Part shown: in pieces, positions 34,401 to 47,012 of the stretch
Layout: each line of letters opens with the position of its first letter
Position numbering within the stretch: the first letter of the stretch is position 1
Origin: Strongylocentrotus droebachiensis
Lineage: Eukaryota; Echinodermata; Echinoidea; Camarodonta; Strongylocentrotidae
Assembly (NCBI GenBank): GCA_035222895.1
Contig: JAVYIG010005365.1
Span: 1-64,000 of the forward strand
Direction of reading: 5' to 3'
DNA: 64,000 nt
Position numbers and translations under genes: made by a program
The notes under the pieces: generated by a model
The model's input: the letters and a program-made list of their open reading frames with translations, nothing else
Told to the model about the DNA's origin: nothing
Databases searched by the model: none

Positions 34401-35356
34401 ACTAACAATCTTTTTTAACCCTTACTGTACTGGGCTATTTTGAGCACCCACTGACTGGGGGGGGGGGGCCTGGGAGGCCCCCCCCCTATGATCTCGGTCG
34501 TCGATTGTCCGATGAACACGAAAATTTGCAAGTTTGTATATATCTACGTAAGGAACAAGATGGTATAATTAGTTTTTTCCGAATATGCAAATTTTTGTCG
34601 TTAGCCTAATTAATTATGCAAAATGCGCTAATTTTATGCGTTTTACAGAAAACGTGTCAAACTCCACTTTTTGAATGTGATAACTCATTATTCATATGAA
34701 ACTTCTTTTTTAACACAAAAAAGTTATTTTAATGTAATTAATAATGATAATTTATGCAAATTTTGATGCGATTTTTATTTTTTGCTTGTTTTTTTGATGA
34801 CATGCGCATACTAATTGTTATGTAACGCCTTACAGGTATATCCGATTTCGACGAAAATGGTATCAAAATGTGCGTAAGACTTGAGGGAAAAAAGTCATGA
34901 AACGACAATTCAAAATTCCAAGCGGTTGCGGCGCATTCTCCGAAAATGTCGAGGGGGGGGGGGGGCCTCCCAGGCCCCCCCCTCCCAGTACAGTAAGGGT
35001 TAATCAAAGAAATATGCATTGTGTAAGGCCAGTCAGTGTTCAAATTAGAATCTTGTAAGGTGATAAACATCTTTGGATTTATGATATTAGTTCTCCATAA
35101 GATCTATTGCTACACTGTAATCAAGAATTGATAACTCCATGTTTTCTAAGTTAATGTTATTTATGTTCTAGTAATCAATCTGCATGTAAATAATTCTGAA
35201 ATCTTTTTTGTCGATCAAGTTTTAAAAAGAGAACTGCATCCTAAAAGTCAAGTTTGTTAAAGAAACTTTTTGCCCCACCCTTATTATTCATTTATTTATT
35301 CATGTCTTCTATCATTCTGTTTTTTCATTCATGCAGGTTTCCGAGGAGGAAGGTGA
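31487..35356 (+). CDS. GAR1: GAR1, H/ACA ribonucleoprotein complex subunit 1
   Basis: Six coding exons: 31487-31658, 32220-32368, 32684-32743, 33406-33538, 33979-34086, 35337-35356 (TGA). That is 642 nt or 213 residues, close to human GAR1 (217), with consistent phases and GT-AG ends. The ATG directly follows a 3' splice site. Domain order is typical: an N-terminal RGG region (residues 1-45), the central Gar1 core (about 58-143) and a C-terminal RGG tail (about 150-213). The core carries [34 protein letters not shown] and [12 protein letters not shown], all near-identical to animal GAR1. The protein binds dyskerin in H/ACA snoRNPs and telomerase RNP and supports rRNA pseudouridylation in nucleolus and Cajal bodies. 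The last coding exon adds only seven residues. Exon 5 (108 nt, phase 1/1) encodes only RGG tail and could be skipped in frame. Confidence 0.97.
31803..31933. repeat. 131-bp foldback in GAR1 intron 1
   Basis: The left arm CTGGGGCC...AAACCGTCTTAAGTCTAA...GGACATCC pairs with GGATGTCC...TTAGACTTAAGACGGTTT...GCCCCCAG, with a central spacer of about 30 bases. Compact MITE-like hairpin with no coding capacity. Confidence 0.8.
32775..33320. repeat. MITE remnants in GAR1 intron 3
   Basis: First, 32778-32872 is a half copy of the 5541-5823 MITE (GGGGAGTGTTTCAC, TTCATGCCACT, TTGCTCTCACCATT). Second, from about 32884 an inverted repeat pairs ATAAGCTTCTGAAATT...CATTTG...TTTGTCATAGA with TCTATGACAAAT...CAAATG...AATTTCAGTAGCTTAT (to about 33056). 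Outer GGCCCTGTTTCA and AAAACGGGGGCC (to about 33320) may be its termini. Confidence 0.6.
34416..35003. mobile_element. TTAA-flanked piggyBac-like MITE in GAR1 intron 5
   Basis: The 588-bp segment starts TTAACCCTTACTGTACTGGG and ends with its exact reverse complement, CCCAGTACAGTAAGGGTTAA. This is a 16-bp perfect terminal inverted repeat beginning CCC inside TTAA, the target duplication used by piggyBac-type transposases. Subterminal GCCTGGGAGGCCCC and GGCCTCCCAGGCCCC with G/C runs form a second inverted pair. No transposase frame. The perfect ends suggest recent mobility by an autonomous relative elsewhere. Confidence 0.9.
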
Positions 35357-37797
35357 TGAGAGATTTAGCCGGAGGATTTTAAAACCTTTTTTAAAAGAAC
35401 AATCGCCACTGTCCAATTTGCATCACATAGGAGTCAGGATAATGTTGCTTCCAAACGACGTCGTTCCCTTTCATACATCAAGGTGCTCGCAGTACTATGC
35501 ATACTAAACCTTGCAGACATATTTTTATGGAAGTTTCATTTTGGACAAGGTCAATGACAATAATGCTATGTATTTCAAGAATATTGTTGAGTTTGATTCA
35601 AAATGTTAATTGAAGTCAAGGGTAGTCTTACATAGCCAATCACAAACAGGGAGGAATATCAGATTTATATGGAGGAGTGTCCTGTAAAAAATGGACAGTT
35701 AACAACTAAATTATTCATACCCGTACCTAGTTTATAATTCTGCAAGTATGTTAAAAAAATTTTTTTTAAAGATTTTCCCAATATTTGTTTCTAGAGGATG
35801 TGACATTGTAAAGTCTACATTTTGAGTTGCCCCCCCCCCCCCCCCCCAAAAAAAAAAATCATCAAATTAACTAGCGGGATGAATAATTCAGTTGTTAATT
35901 GTATATCTGCATCGGAACGCTAATTATTCAGAGGTGATTGTAGTGTAAATATGTATATGATTCTGAAAAAATTTGATGACTAGAATGTAAAATCTGCTTC
36001 CAGTTGACCTAAATGTTCTAAAAAGTTTTGTTTTCCCTATGAGTTAGACCTCACTCATATATATATAATGCGGCAAAACCGGGGCGGTTTCTTAATGGAG
36101 AGGTTAGTATACTACGCTTCACAATTCTGTATCTTATAATACAGAGCTTTGTGAATACTCACAGGAACTATGTTGCATGCTGTTGCGATTTATTTACACA
36201 TAGAAAAATCATGGCTTTTTTTTTGCGGCTGTTTACAGTTCATACCTGAATGAGCCTGTACTGTGTGAAAACTGTGCCAGAAACATGGTCACAACAGGAA
36301 GATAGGTTTTCAAACAATACTACATTGTAACCTTCCTCTGTGAGCAGTGCTGGGGTATGAGATATTATTTGTGAGCAAATGTGCCTAATGATCTCGTGTG
36401 TATCAGGATGAGAGCTCCACTAGACTATCATCTCTTGAATAACTTTCTCCCTCCCCGGGACAATTACAATTATCCCTAGACAACTACCTGTATAAGAATT
36501 ACCTCAAGTCCTGGGACAGTGACCAAACGGTATTTAACGGTCAACCAAAGGGAACATTCACTGGCTCAATGTTGTCTTGTTTGAAGGTAGGGGTAGTTCT
36601 ATGGGGATAGTTGTATCGTGTGTAATTGTCAGGTGTTGTTAGCAATTTTTTTTTTGGGGGGGGGGGGGGGGGTGTTGTCTAAACTGATATAAAGTTGCCT
36701 GTAGACCGAAAGGGCGTAGCTCATCATGAAATAAATTTGGTTTAAGTTCACTATTGTAAAAATATTAACAAATAGTTTTGTTTTGTTTTTCTTGTCTAAA
36801 GTGTAAAATATATTTTATTAAATGCAAAAGTGCAGGAAATTCTCATGGTGATTGAGCTAAACCTATATCAGCTCGGCCCTTGTCGAATCAAATGGACTGA
36901 CATAGTAAGTTATACACTGTGTATTAAATGTACCTTACTCTGTGCTCGCAAACTTTTACAGTAGTTTGGATGAAAATCTACGATTCCCGAATAAGCCCAC
37001 ACACACAAAAAGAAAAAAAATTACCGACTGAATATTGCATAGCCACATTGAATTAGGGTTGAGATATTGTGAGAAATAGAAGTAGAGTAAATAGCAGCTT
37101 TTATCGTAGGTGTTGAATCTATGATGGTCTTTGTTTTAACCCATGAGCATTCTGAGGACTGATCTCTGGTTGTACATAGGTAAACATTCATATATAATGG
37201 TTCAAGATTTTAGTTCGTTTTGATCTCTCTGCTACTTTTTAAAGATGTATTTATCTATTGGAAGTACATGTATTTGTATCCAATTTTATTTAGTTTCTTA
37301 TTTTACCTTCTATCATTTTGTGTACTTTCCTTTGGCAACTTCATCATGAATAAAATCTTTTTGAGAAATGAGGATACACACTCCTGTTTGGCCATACAAG
37401 GTCTTCAGAATAATGATATCATTTTTTCTTCTCACATCCATGCAGGTCAGTCAAACCTACCTTAGTAGCTACCTCTCTATAAAGACTACCTGTCTATAGT
37501 GGTCACCTATCTATCATGTTCCCCTTCTGTGTGGCCTTTAAAGACAGGTTTCACTGTCCTGTCTAATTCTAGAGAGATAGAAGATTTTGCACAAACTCTA
37601 CCTGTTGTTATTCCAGTTTTTATGTACTTCAAAATTTGCTTGTGCCTGAATGAATGTTTCAAGAAAGATTTACCCTAAAGGTAAATACATGTAGTGATAC
37701 TTGTTTGTTTTAATGGAGGTCCTTGGATTGCCATGCTCAATCATTTATGCTTATTGTATCGTGTACCAAGGTATATGGGAACACGACTTCATGCATG
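35357..37797. other. GAR1 3' flank, no second gene seen
   Basis: This starts as the GAR1 3' UTR. An AATAAA at about 36730 (GAAATAAATTTGG) is one possible polyadenylation signal; others lie near 37349 and 38392. It also holds C, G and T homopolymer runs (about 35829, 36652-36672) and a GTGGTCACC-type repeat remnant (about 37470-37560). Short open frames show no recognisable protein. Confidence 0.4.
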
Positions 37798-38020
37798 GAG
37801 GTATGATGGCTCAGTGGTAGAGTAGAGGTCTCCTAACCTGGAGTTCCCGGGTTCAAGCACTAGTGTCCTTTGACAAGGCATTAGTCCTCACTACCAAATC
37901 CCTCAGAGAGGACTTTTAAATCGTGGGTCCATCGCTAGCTTAATTTCAGCGTACAGATGCTTCTTAGCAGTCAGATAAAAAACAAACCAACAACCGACAT
38001 GTTAGGTATTGTCTGAACGG
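37798..38020 (+). mobile_element. tRNA-derived SINE
   Basis: A tRNA-like head has an A box (ATGGCTCAGTGGTAGAGT, about 37806-37823) and a B box (GGGTTCAAGCAC, about 37848-37859) about 30 bases apart, as in RNA polymerase III promoters. Acceptor and T stems do not pair well, so it is not a working tRNA. A non-tRNA body follows (CCTTTGACAAGGCATTAGTCC, then CTCAGAGAGGACTTTTAAAT and GGGTCC), of a kind common in marine invertebrate SINEs. The 3' limit is approximate. Confidence 0.75.
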
Positions 38021-38879
38021 GGTGAAATAATGTCATAGCTGCAAGATGGATTAGTTGGTAGTACCCATGAGGCCTGAGACAAATATCATTCTTTACTATT
38101 CAAATACATGTATTTGTGCAAACAAGTATTCAAATAGTTTGAAGTCCTCGTACCCTTTTGACTTGCTTTGGTAAAGTTCCGTCTTGGGGGCAAAGATTAT
38201 TTTGGATTCAAGTCCTCAGTATGTATTTATTCTAACACGTGACAATGTCCATTTACTACATATTATATACATGTATGTAGAATATTGTATTTTCATCAGA
38301 TTCAATTAAGCGACTCGAAGATTGAGATTTTTTTCAAAAAGACTTTCCTTTACTCAAACATCATGTTTTATACATCTTTTCTTGTATTTTTAATAAAACT
38401 AATGATGTATCCAGTATGCCCCAAAAATGTGCAGATCTTTTTTTTTTTTATTTTTGTGTTTTGTTGATTTTTTAATGAGGTATGATAATTGTCAAGACAA
38501 ATTTGGTGTTGGCCCTAATGTGCTTGGTGTAGGCTGCTTTCTGTGCATTTTTTTAACGGATATGGTATGTTATATAATTTATTTGTACAGATTAGGTGAG
38601 GTAAGATTGGATCAATTTACATGTAAATTCACAGTTACTTTTAGAAAAGAAATGTATTTCCAGAATATCACATTGGGTCAGGTACCATTAAGTCTGTACT
38701 TTTACACCTTTGATAAAAAATAATAGAAGTTAATAATAACTGAATTTATATACCGGTAGCGCTTTTTCCATGGGTATCGAGGGAAATTAAGAATTTTAGA
38801 GGTAAGTTTTTAGTCAAGTGAAGTAGAATTTCTTGGAAATACAGGAAGGGATTGTAAGTACTAGAAGCCAGCCTGTTTT

Positions 38880-39985
38880 CTGGACTTAGGCCCGAATTCA
38901 CAAAGCAAGGTTTGAGCTCAGACCAAGGTTTGAGCTCAAACCTCCTTTTGTTTCGCCAAACCTCCTTTTGTTATTTACAAACCAAAGAGGGAAAAAGTTA
39001 ACTTCAATAAATGATGATGATCACGATGGAAGCCAGTAAATAATTTGTTGTGATACCTGCGAGATTCACTCGTTATAATCACTGAATTGTCATTGAATGT
39101 AGAGCCCACACACACTTTTCAATTCCCCCCAAAGTGCGCTTTTTTACATAGGAAAAGTGTCACATTTAATTTTGACAAGTACCACTTTTCCTTTGTGAGA
39201 AGTGGCTCTTCCCTTTCTGATAAGTGCCCCTTTTCCTCTCCTATAGGGAGTGTGTAATCATGGCGCAAAGTCAATAACCCCTTGTAAGAGGGAAAATGTT
39301 AACTATGTAACTGGAAGCCAGTAAATAATTTGTTGCGATAACTGCAAATTGTTATTCGATGTAAGGCCCCCCCCCCCTCCCTACTTCTTCAATTATGCCA
39401 AAAGTGCCCCTTTTCCTTTGTAAGAAGTGTGCCTTCTTTTTCTGATAGTGCCCCTTTTCCTTTCTAATAATTGCCTCTTTTCTTGAAATAAATGCCCCTA
39501 ACCTCAGATATAATGCCCTTATTAAAATCGTCCAGGCACCCCTTATTTAATGCCCCTATTAAAATCGTCCAGGCGCCCCTATCCCATTCATATAATTGCC
39601 CCTTTTTAGGTAGTAAGAAGTGGACCTTTTCACTCTTGATAATTGCCCCATTCAGATCTGAGAGATGCACGATATACTTTGTAATAGTTGCCCTTCCTCT
39701 TCCAATAAATGCCACTTTTTTTTATTAATAAGAACCCCTTCCCTTTCTCTTAAATGCCCCTTTTCATCTCTGATAAGTGCCCCTTTTTCTTTTTTACAAG
39801 TACCCCCTTTTCTTCTGATAAAGTGCCATTTTAATATGAGCCACTTGCCCCAATTAAATTCTGATAGGAGCCCCTTTCCCATTAGCGCTTTTTTTTTCTT
39901 CTGTTTTTCATGTGCGAGTGCCCCATTTTCACCTTTGAAAGTGCACCTTTTCTTCTTCCTTTCTCCACAACATGCACCCCTAACT
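38880..39985 (-). repeat. Duplicated block plus inverted-orientation GGGGCACTT array
   Basis: Two related blocks (about 38989-39175 and 39286-39420) share AAGAGGGAAAA.GTTAAC, GAAGCCAGTAAATAATTTGTTG and AAGTGCCCC-like flanks, a tandem duplication with a period near 300 bp. From 39118 to 39985 the core AAGTGCCCCTTTTCC recurs irregularly. It is the reverse complement of the array at 836-2130, with the same A/G-rich (here T/C-rich) spacers. No gene. Confidence 0.75.
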
Positions 39986-41140
39986 TAAAGCGAATTTTCT
40001 TTAATTGCCCTCAAATATATTTGAATTTGTTATCAATCAAAACTAAATTGGCAACTCAGACTTAGGTTTCAAGGTCCTCTTCTGCTTGCTATAAACTGAA
40101 CATTTCACGTACATGCACATGTACCATGGATGCATGCCATGTACAAAATGTATTTCCATTTTCCTAATAATTGATGAAGGACTACATGTAGATATGTTTC
40201 ATACAGGGGTTCTGTAGAAATATATGTGCAATAATTTTATCTGGGATGCATGTAGATGTATGAATGAATGTTTTCTTTAAAAAAATTATCAAGTGTGATA
40301 TTTTGTAAAATGGAGAAAATTGGAGAGGGACCAAAAAGCCAGTTGCCAACTTGTATTTGATAGATTGCACACTTAGTTCATGGTTTGATCAGATTTTGCT
40401 CAAACCTTTTCCACCGATCCCTTTCAATATTCTGCTTCTATAAAAACCGACTTCATATCAGAACAGATCTCCCCCTTTAAAGTGGAAGTAGGATATCCTA
40501 TCATAAGGCTGCATACCGGATTTGCCTTCAAGAGGGTTGGGCAATTTATGTGCATAGATTATGTTTGCCTTTTCCTGTATACCTGTATTCATGTACATTT
40601 ATGATGTAAAAGTATTGTACATTGATAGATAGCAGTTCCACCAATAATATAATGGAATCTCTGTCCCTTCACCAAAGCGAAGGCAACGTAATTCTTTGGC
40701 GGTTTCATGAACCGATGAATCCGCAATATATATGTGTATCAATGTAAGGATTTGCTAGTTAAGAATGACAAATTATTGTATACCGTAAGCTTCAAGATAT
40801 GTACAGGTACAAGTGTTTCAGAGCACATTGTGATAAATTGCTTAGATATAGATACAATATACATGTATATTATAGACTCAGAAGTGAATGCTTAATTGAT
40901 ATCGATCACTCTCTATTTCTGTAAAACCAGAAACTATTGCAATTTGTAGGACAGCAGTTTCTTCCTAAGTTCAGTGTCATGTCAGTTGCGATTCAATTAG
41001 TTTGCAGTATGAACATTTCATGAATCCCAACTAATTGCAAAATTTGCAAACATTTCATGCGCAAGAAAAGTTTCTGGTTTTACAATATTCTTTCTCTCAC
41101 TTTTATACAGCAATACAAGCACCAACTATTTGCACACATG

Positions 41141-41269
41141 TACAGTGAAACCTTGTTATGATACTAGAACTTATATGGGGTAAAGCTCGTTTTGCCAGGC
41201 CCACTATGAAAACGAGGCTTGCTACCTGCTTGGTCCCACTAGTTTGTTTTATAACGAGAGTCCACTGTA
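41141..41269. mobile_element. 129-bp mariner-like MITE
   Basis: It starts TACAGTGAAACCTTGTTATGA and ends TTATAACGAGAGTCCACTGTA. The ends are imperfect inverted repeats and both carry the terminal TA expected of Tc1/mariner target duplication. No coding capacity. Confidence 0.8.
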
Positions 41270-41470
41270 TATAGATCCCATCTTCTCAAGAGCAGTCATG
41301 GCCATGTAGTAGATAAGAATAATGGATTCCACACAAATTCTCAGGCTTCCCGATATGATGCAATGGCAAATTCACAAGATGGACATTTTGGGAAGCCATG
41401 CAACGCAATGCCATGGAAAACAGGGCGTGCCTTGCATAGGGCACAACAGGTGAATTCCTAATACCGTACT

Positions 41471-41855
41471 TTAAAGGGATCCAGTAACTTTGTCTTAGAT
41501 CCTTTAGAAATAATCCTTGATTTAGCTCATGCTGCAATGATAACTATAAACCTTTAGGTCAGTCAGGAACCCCATGACTTTTACAAGCCAATCGCCCGTC
41601 TGATTATTAAGATATTAATGATTGGAATTACAAATTTTGAAAACCGTTCGCTGAACGGTTTTCATAACACTACAGTCTATTGGGGGAAACGAGTATGGTA
41701 AAACCGGTCACTCAAAGACTTTTACTTTTTTGAGGCACTTCTTGATCATTTTGAAGCGCGATTTTTTAGGGCTTCAATATTACACCATATCACAGACACT
41801 GGTAACATGTAGGACCGTGTATCTCAGATTTAACATTGTTAAACGATCTCTTTAA
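41471..41855. mobile_element. TTAA-flanked MITE
   Basis: The 385-bp segment begins TTAAAGGGATC and ends GATCTCTTTAA, an inverted pair with one mismatch whose outer TTAA suggests a TTAA-specific transposase (piggyBac or Kolobok type). Its right 120 bases (GAGGCACTTCTTGATCATTT through TAACATTGTTAAACGATC) recur at 53366-53488 in the hnRNP gene, same orientation. Confidence 0.7.
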
Positions 41856-42079
41856 CCAGAAACTTGTATGGCATGCAACTTTGCAAATGACAGTGATTTT
41901 TCACAAGATAGTCCCAAAAATTCAGTATCAGTACTGTGGAATATGTGATTCAATATTTCATCGCATGAAACTTCCACAAAAGTTGGCCAGTCACGAAATA
42001 TGCAAGCATTTCATCCACACCCGTTTCCAGTTTCAAAGTGCTAGCAGTCTAGTGCCCTTCTGCGGTCTTTATATTCTGG

Positions 42080-45000
42080 TTTCACTGTATTTTTGTTTTT
42101 GTTGAAATTTTAAGCCCCCAATATAACATAAGTCTGAATATCCCAGATTCCAGGAAATTTGTTTTAACATGGTTCCGCTGTACCCGTGTATGACCTACAT
42201 GTATGTTAATGTTGTACATACACGAGCACACCACTCTCACTTCGACCTCACACACGTTGCACACATAACCAAAAGTCTTACAATTACTAAATAATGCATG
42301 TATTGTATGTTTGTGTTCCAGTGTAATACAGTGAAATATTGAAGCATGTACATACAATGATACATGTGTAGATAAATATTATTACTATTCATTCGTTTAT
42401 AAAGTAGAGACCATTGTTTTTACCACAAGTATCGTCTTCAACAATGGATTTGTTTTGGTTTCTTTAAATGCATCGCATCTTTTTGTATTCCATTCATTCA
42501 TTTTTTTTTTGGGGGGGGGGGATTTTTCATACAATTTTTCACTGTATTTCACCACATGTGTCCGACTGTTGATGTATTTGAGTGTAGAGCAAGTGCAATG
42601 TGTTCTAGATGTAGTTTTAATTCTATCATAAGTTTAAATATTTGGAAAATTATAAAGAAGATACATGTATAGTTTACCTACTATCCCTACTTAAATCTTA
42701 GTTCTTCCTATCAAATTAAATACACGCCTCTTTACTTGGAACCTATATCTTATCAATTAAATTGTATGGGCCCTAAACCCCCTACAGATGTGAAGATAAC
42801 CCTTGTGATTGGCAGAAAGAGCCTGGGTGTTAATATAGAAGTACAAACTTAGGTGAATTGCTTCACATCTTCTACCAACCCAACTACACTACCCTGAAGA
42901 ACAAAACACCCGGGCAAGGAGAAGACACTGACTCCAATGTGGATATTTGATACAGAAATCTCTATGGTTACTTGAGAGCTTGATGCTAAAACCTCTCAGA
43001 GAAAGATCTGGCTGACTAGCTGGACCTACTGAGAGAAGCAACCATAGATCAGATTCATACACTCCACTTTCAAGGACAAAAGACCGTTCAAAAAAACAAA
43101 ATGTCTTCAGAGCACAAGTTTCACATTTTCATTTTTTTTTTCATGTTTTTCCACTTTTGTATAAAAAATTGATAAGAAAAAATCAGTCAATAAAAAATAA
43201 CATAAAATTTTGGGCAGTCGCTTCGTTTGGCAAATTGCATCGTATTCACTCGACAGTGCACGGCCCATTTCACATAAATACTGGAATGTGGTGAGCTACT
43301 CCTCAATCAAAGAAGACATTCGACCCACACATCATGTACACAATATTATCAAATGTTGAACTGTGTTAATGAGTTTAAATTTAAAAGGGGGCAAGAGACA
43401 TATTTTAATCCTATTAGTTATCATGGGTAGTTAATTTTATATGATTTTTGTATTAAATTTTACATAATATTAACTTTATGTTTAACTTAAATTCAATTAA
43501 AACACAAAACTGAAGAGATGGAAAATTTAAACAATAGCCTTTACAGGACTTGGGTTTTTAAAATGCCAATAGGAATGGAATTTTATTTTAACCAATTAAA
43601 ACTCAAGGCAAAAATACTACATGAAATAAATGGAAGTTACATAAGAAAGGCCAAGCCACTAGATAGGAAAAAAATCACAAATACAAAGCTTATTATAATT
43701 GCGAGAAAAATATGACATACATTAACAAGGCATTGATCGATTGATAATCATGAAACACACCAGGGGGGGAGGGGGCAAAAAACAGAACAGAGAAGGGTTT
43801 AATTCTTGGCTAAATTATATTACAATTGGTCATAAAAGGATACCAACAAGATAGCTTGTCGATCCTTTTTTCTCTCTCGTCTCTCCTCTTTTTTTTGGAT
43901 GGAAGAGAAATGCAAATAAAAAATGATTTCCAGAATACCACTGCGTGATTCATATGCACATTCAGAAACATGTTGTGTCGCAGAATTTTTTTTTTTTTTT
44001 TTTCATTTTCTTTTTCTCAAAAATTGTTTGATTCGCTTTGGTACAGTTGAGCTAATTATACATTTCATCCACTTCATTTCATTCCCCCAAGTCCATATTT
44101 TGTAGAGTTTCACAGGGACAATCACGTGAAGAATCGAATATTTCTTTTTTTTTTCGAAGCAAGAATCTTTTGCACTCCTTTCAGAAAGACATGGGTGCTA
44201 ATAGTTGTCCTTGTGAAACTCTGGAAGCCTTCGCATCGATAAGCCACACCTCAAGGAAGATAACATGTACAGCAATTCCACAAATTCAGTCGCCAATACA
44301 CTCCTTTACTTCTTGACTCCTCTACTTGCCCCGCATTTTTGTTTTCTGTACAAATTTTTTCCCAATTTTTTTTTTTGCAAAGGGGCAAGTGTCGATTTTT
44401 CTCAGGAGTGTCCAACGTTAATCTGGGGACGAAAGAAAAAAAAAGAAAGGCAAATTAGAGATACTTCTAAATCATTATATATAACATTCTTTGCAAAACT
44501 TCCATATGAGAACAAACAGAATAAATCAATAAAATAAACAGCAAACATTTTAGAAAACAGATAAACATATATCTTGAGCAATCAAAGCAGCAGCAAAAAT
44601 ACACAGGCAAAATCAAGTTAATTGACAAACTTGCAAACTAAAAAAGATGAATGAAAAAGATGCTGCAAATGATAGGATGGTGCAATGAAAGAGGAGGGGG
44701 AGGAGAAATAGATGAAGAGATGAACACTGCTCATGTGTGAACAAATGATGGCCAGAATGTTGTGTACATCACACCAAAAAAAAGGGTGCCAGGCACAAAG
44801 GAGTGGCCCAACTATTGAACCGTGCCAATCCAATTCTACCACTCAAAGACACTACATGAAATTGAACAATTCAATTAAGTGAAGAAGGTGAGGAGGTGTG
44901 GAGTCAAGGAACTATGAAGAACACAAACACCTAAATCTTTTCTGTTTTTTAAAGAGACGGAAACTTTGAAGGATTATATTTAAATACCTGTTCATGGGTC

Positions 45001-46839
45001 CCCCTTCTTGGCCTTAAAACACGTCTTTAGCGAGAGTAGGGGTGGTGGGCTCCGCCCCCGCGTCGATTAACTGGGGCTTTGCCAGGTTCTGATTGTTCTG
45101 TAGGTAGGGAAAAATTACAAACGTCCCTTCTGAGTAAAAAGTTATTTGACAAATTAACATCTCAAACTCTCTGACGTGAAAAGATTATTAATACCCTATC
45201 TATCTATCTATCTATACTACTCTATGAAGGATTGTTGGGGGTGTGTACTAAGCAGGTTCAGATACAGGGAGTGACTAGCCAGACTGAGCAGAACGGGACT
45301 GGGCAAGGACATCTATACGGAATGCTTGTCGATAATCGAGTCGAAATTAAAGAACCCTAAGCAACCTCAAGCAGCATGAGCGGGAGTCCGTAAAAGGGTA
45401 GTACCATATGCGGGGCACGACTACCTAAATGAACCAAAAGCCAGCCCACCTACAGAGCAAGTAGAACTTGCATGGCCACCATCCAAGTGCCCTTTTCCGG
45501 GTAATTTTCAAAAAAATAACCCAAAAATATTTAAGTAAACAATGCCTCTGGCACCACCTTCCGTGGCAGAGGCTAGATGATCACCATTTGCCCTCACATG
45601 TACAGTGTTCGTCATCGGTGGGTGGGTGGGTGGGTGATCTCAAGCGAGCCCTTTCACCTAGCTACTTTTGAGAATTTTGTTTTTCCACCAAGCAGTAAAA
45701 AGAGGAAAGAAACCTTGAAAAGACGGTACCAGAAGAGGAAAGAACATTTTGCAACAAGTTTCATTTTCTGGGGAATCGAGGTAAGTGGGTAGTTGCTGAT
45801 AAATGTTGCTCGTTTCTTTCTTTTTTTTAAAGGGGGGAGGGGGTTGTGTCAGCCATGCAAGATGCATTTGCAAGAGTCACAGCAGACAAGCAAAGAAAAG
45901 ATATTTTGTTTCATGCATATAAATTGAGCCTACAAAGAAATAGCAAGTCACAAATGAAGAAAAAAATACATCTAAAACATGAGATAATGAGACATTTAAT
46001 AATTCCTTAGCACCAGTCACCTTATGCAAAATTGAATGTGGCAATGCTCTTTTTCAAGAAAAAGGATCACATCAGCCGATGTTTGGGGAAATAAAAACTT
46101 CAGTACTTTTGAGTTGGTAGTTCATTAACATACTACACTGGTTACATTTTAACGATCTATAAATCTGAAGCCACATTATATTGAAAAGTCCATTCCCAGT
46201 TTTTTCCCCGGTTGTAAACATACACTGCCATTGAATGAGAAGACATTCAATTATTGCTTAATACAGCATTCTATGTATCAGATATATTTCGGTATGGCTG
46301 TTTCACATGTGTGCAGGTTTAAACACATCAATTCATTAGTAAAACCCTGTCCGACTTGAGTTCACTTTTCTCTATAAATGATTTGCAGTTCTTTGACAAT
46401 GACATCAAAATGATTCTGACAAGTAACTTTTTTCTCTCCGTTTTTTCTTTCTATATCCGAATATAATTGTGTTTTTTTTTAACCAGATATTAATATCCAA
46501 TCTTTCATCAGACAATATCAACCAAAATTCACAGTTTTTGCATTTATATATTCATGAATTCTTTGTCATAGGCAGGTAGTTAGCAAATGTATAAAAATGT
46601 AATGTTTAGTCAAAATGAATGTTTTTAAACTCATAGTAAAAATGCTCATGCACTATATTTGTTTACACGCAAGATCCAACATCATGCAATTCAATAAATA
46701 TTTCATCAAATCATTCTTTTGACAGTTCACATCGACACACGTTTATCATAATCACTCATTGATATTGTGGCATGCATTCTACAATCAAATAAAACATCAT
46801 ACTAAACAACATCACAATAGAGTATTGAAATGTGACGTC
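42080..46839. other. Gene-poor convergent intergenic region and possible hnRNP 3' flank
   Basis: No coding exon is recognised. Minus-strand sequence immediately below 48212 is 3' UTR of the hnRNP gene, but its end cannot be set. Contents: T-runs, a short inverted repeat (AGTTTCACAGGGACAA at about 44107 facing TTGTCCTTGTGAAACT at about 44205), a small GCCTCTG...CAGAGGC hairpin near 45544-45573, a TATC microsatellite (about 45196) and a GGTG microsatellite (45617-45636). Confidence 0.45.
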
Positions 46840-46854
46840 ATACTAGCCAAGTTG

Positions 46855-47012
46855 TCAAGATTACTGGTTCCAAACAATAACAATGGTTGTGGTGATCACA
46901 CCAGCCCCAAACACTGATTTTGCCCTACATGTACTCCAGCCTGTTGCTTGCATGATTTCACAGTGAACCTCATGCGCAGGCTCTGTTGTTTAGAACCAGT
47001 AACCTGGACCAC
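46855..47012. mobile_element. MITE-A, uninterrupted copy (empty site)
   Basis: Ends pair as GATTACTGGTTCCAAACAA and TTGTTTAGAACCAGTAACC. The interior has ACACCAGCCCCAAACACTGA and GAACCTCATGCGCAGGCTCT, both recurring in the interrupted copy at 56680-57270. In this copy the ACAATGGTTGTGGTGAT region is continuous, so it serves as a natural empty site for the element inserted at 56739-57163. Confidence 0.75.

Noticed and set aside
37798-37875. Possible tRNA gene
   Set aside because: A and B boxes are clear, but the acceptor and T stems do not pair, and a SINE-type body follows directly.
39464-39988. Overlapping open frames on both strands with repeated KGxL- or CPFS-type words
   Set aside because: They are translations of the degenerate GGGGCACTT array and are not proteins.
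43518-43715. 65-codon Lys/Ile-rich frame as a possible LINE remnant
   Set aside because: AT-rich composition explains it; no RT or endonuclease motif is visible in any frame nearby.
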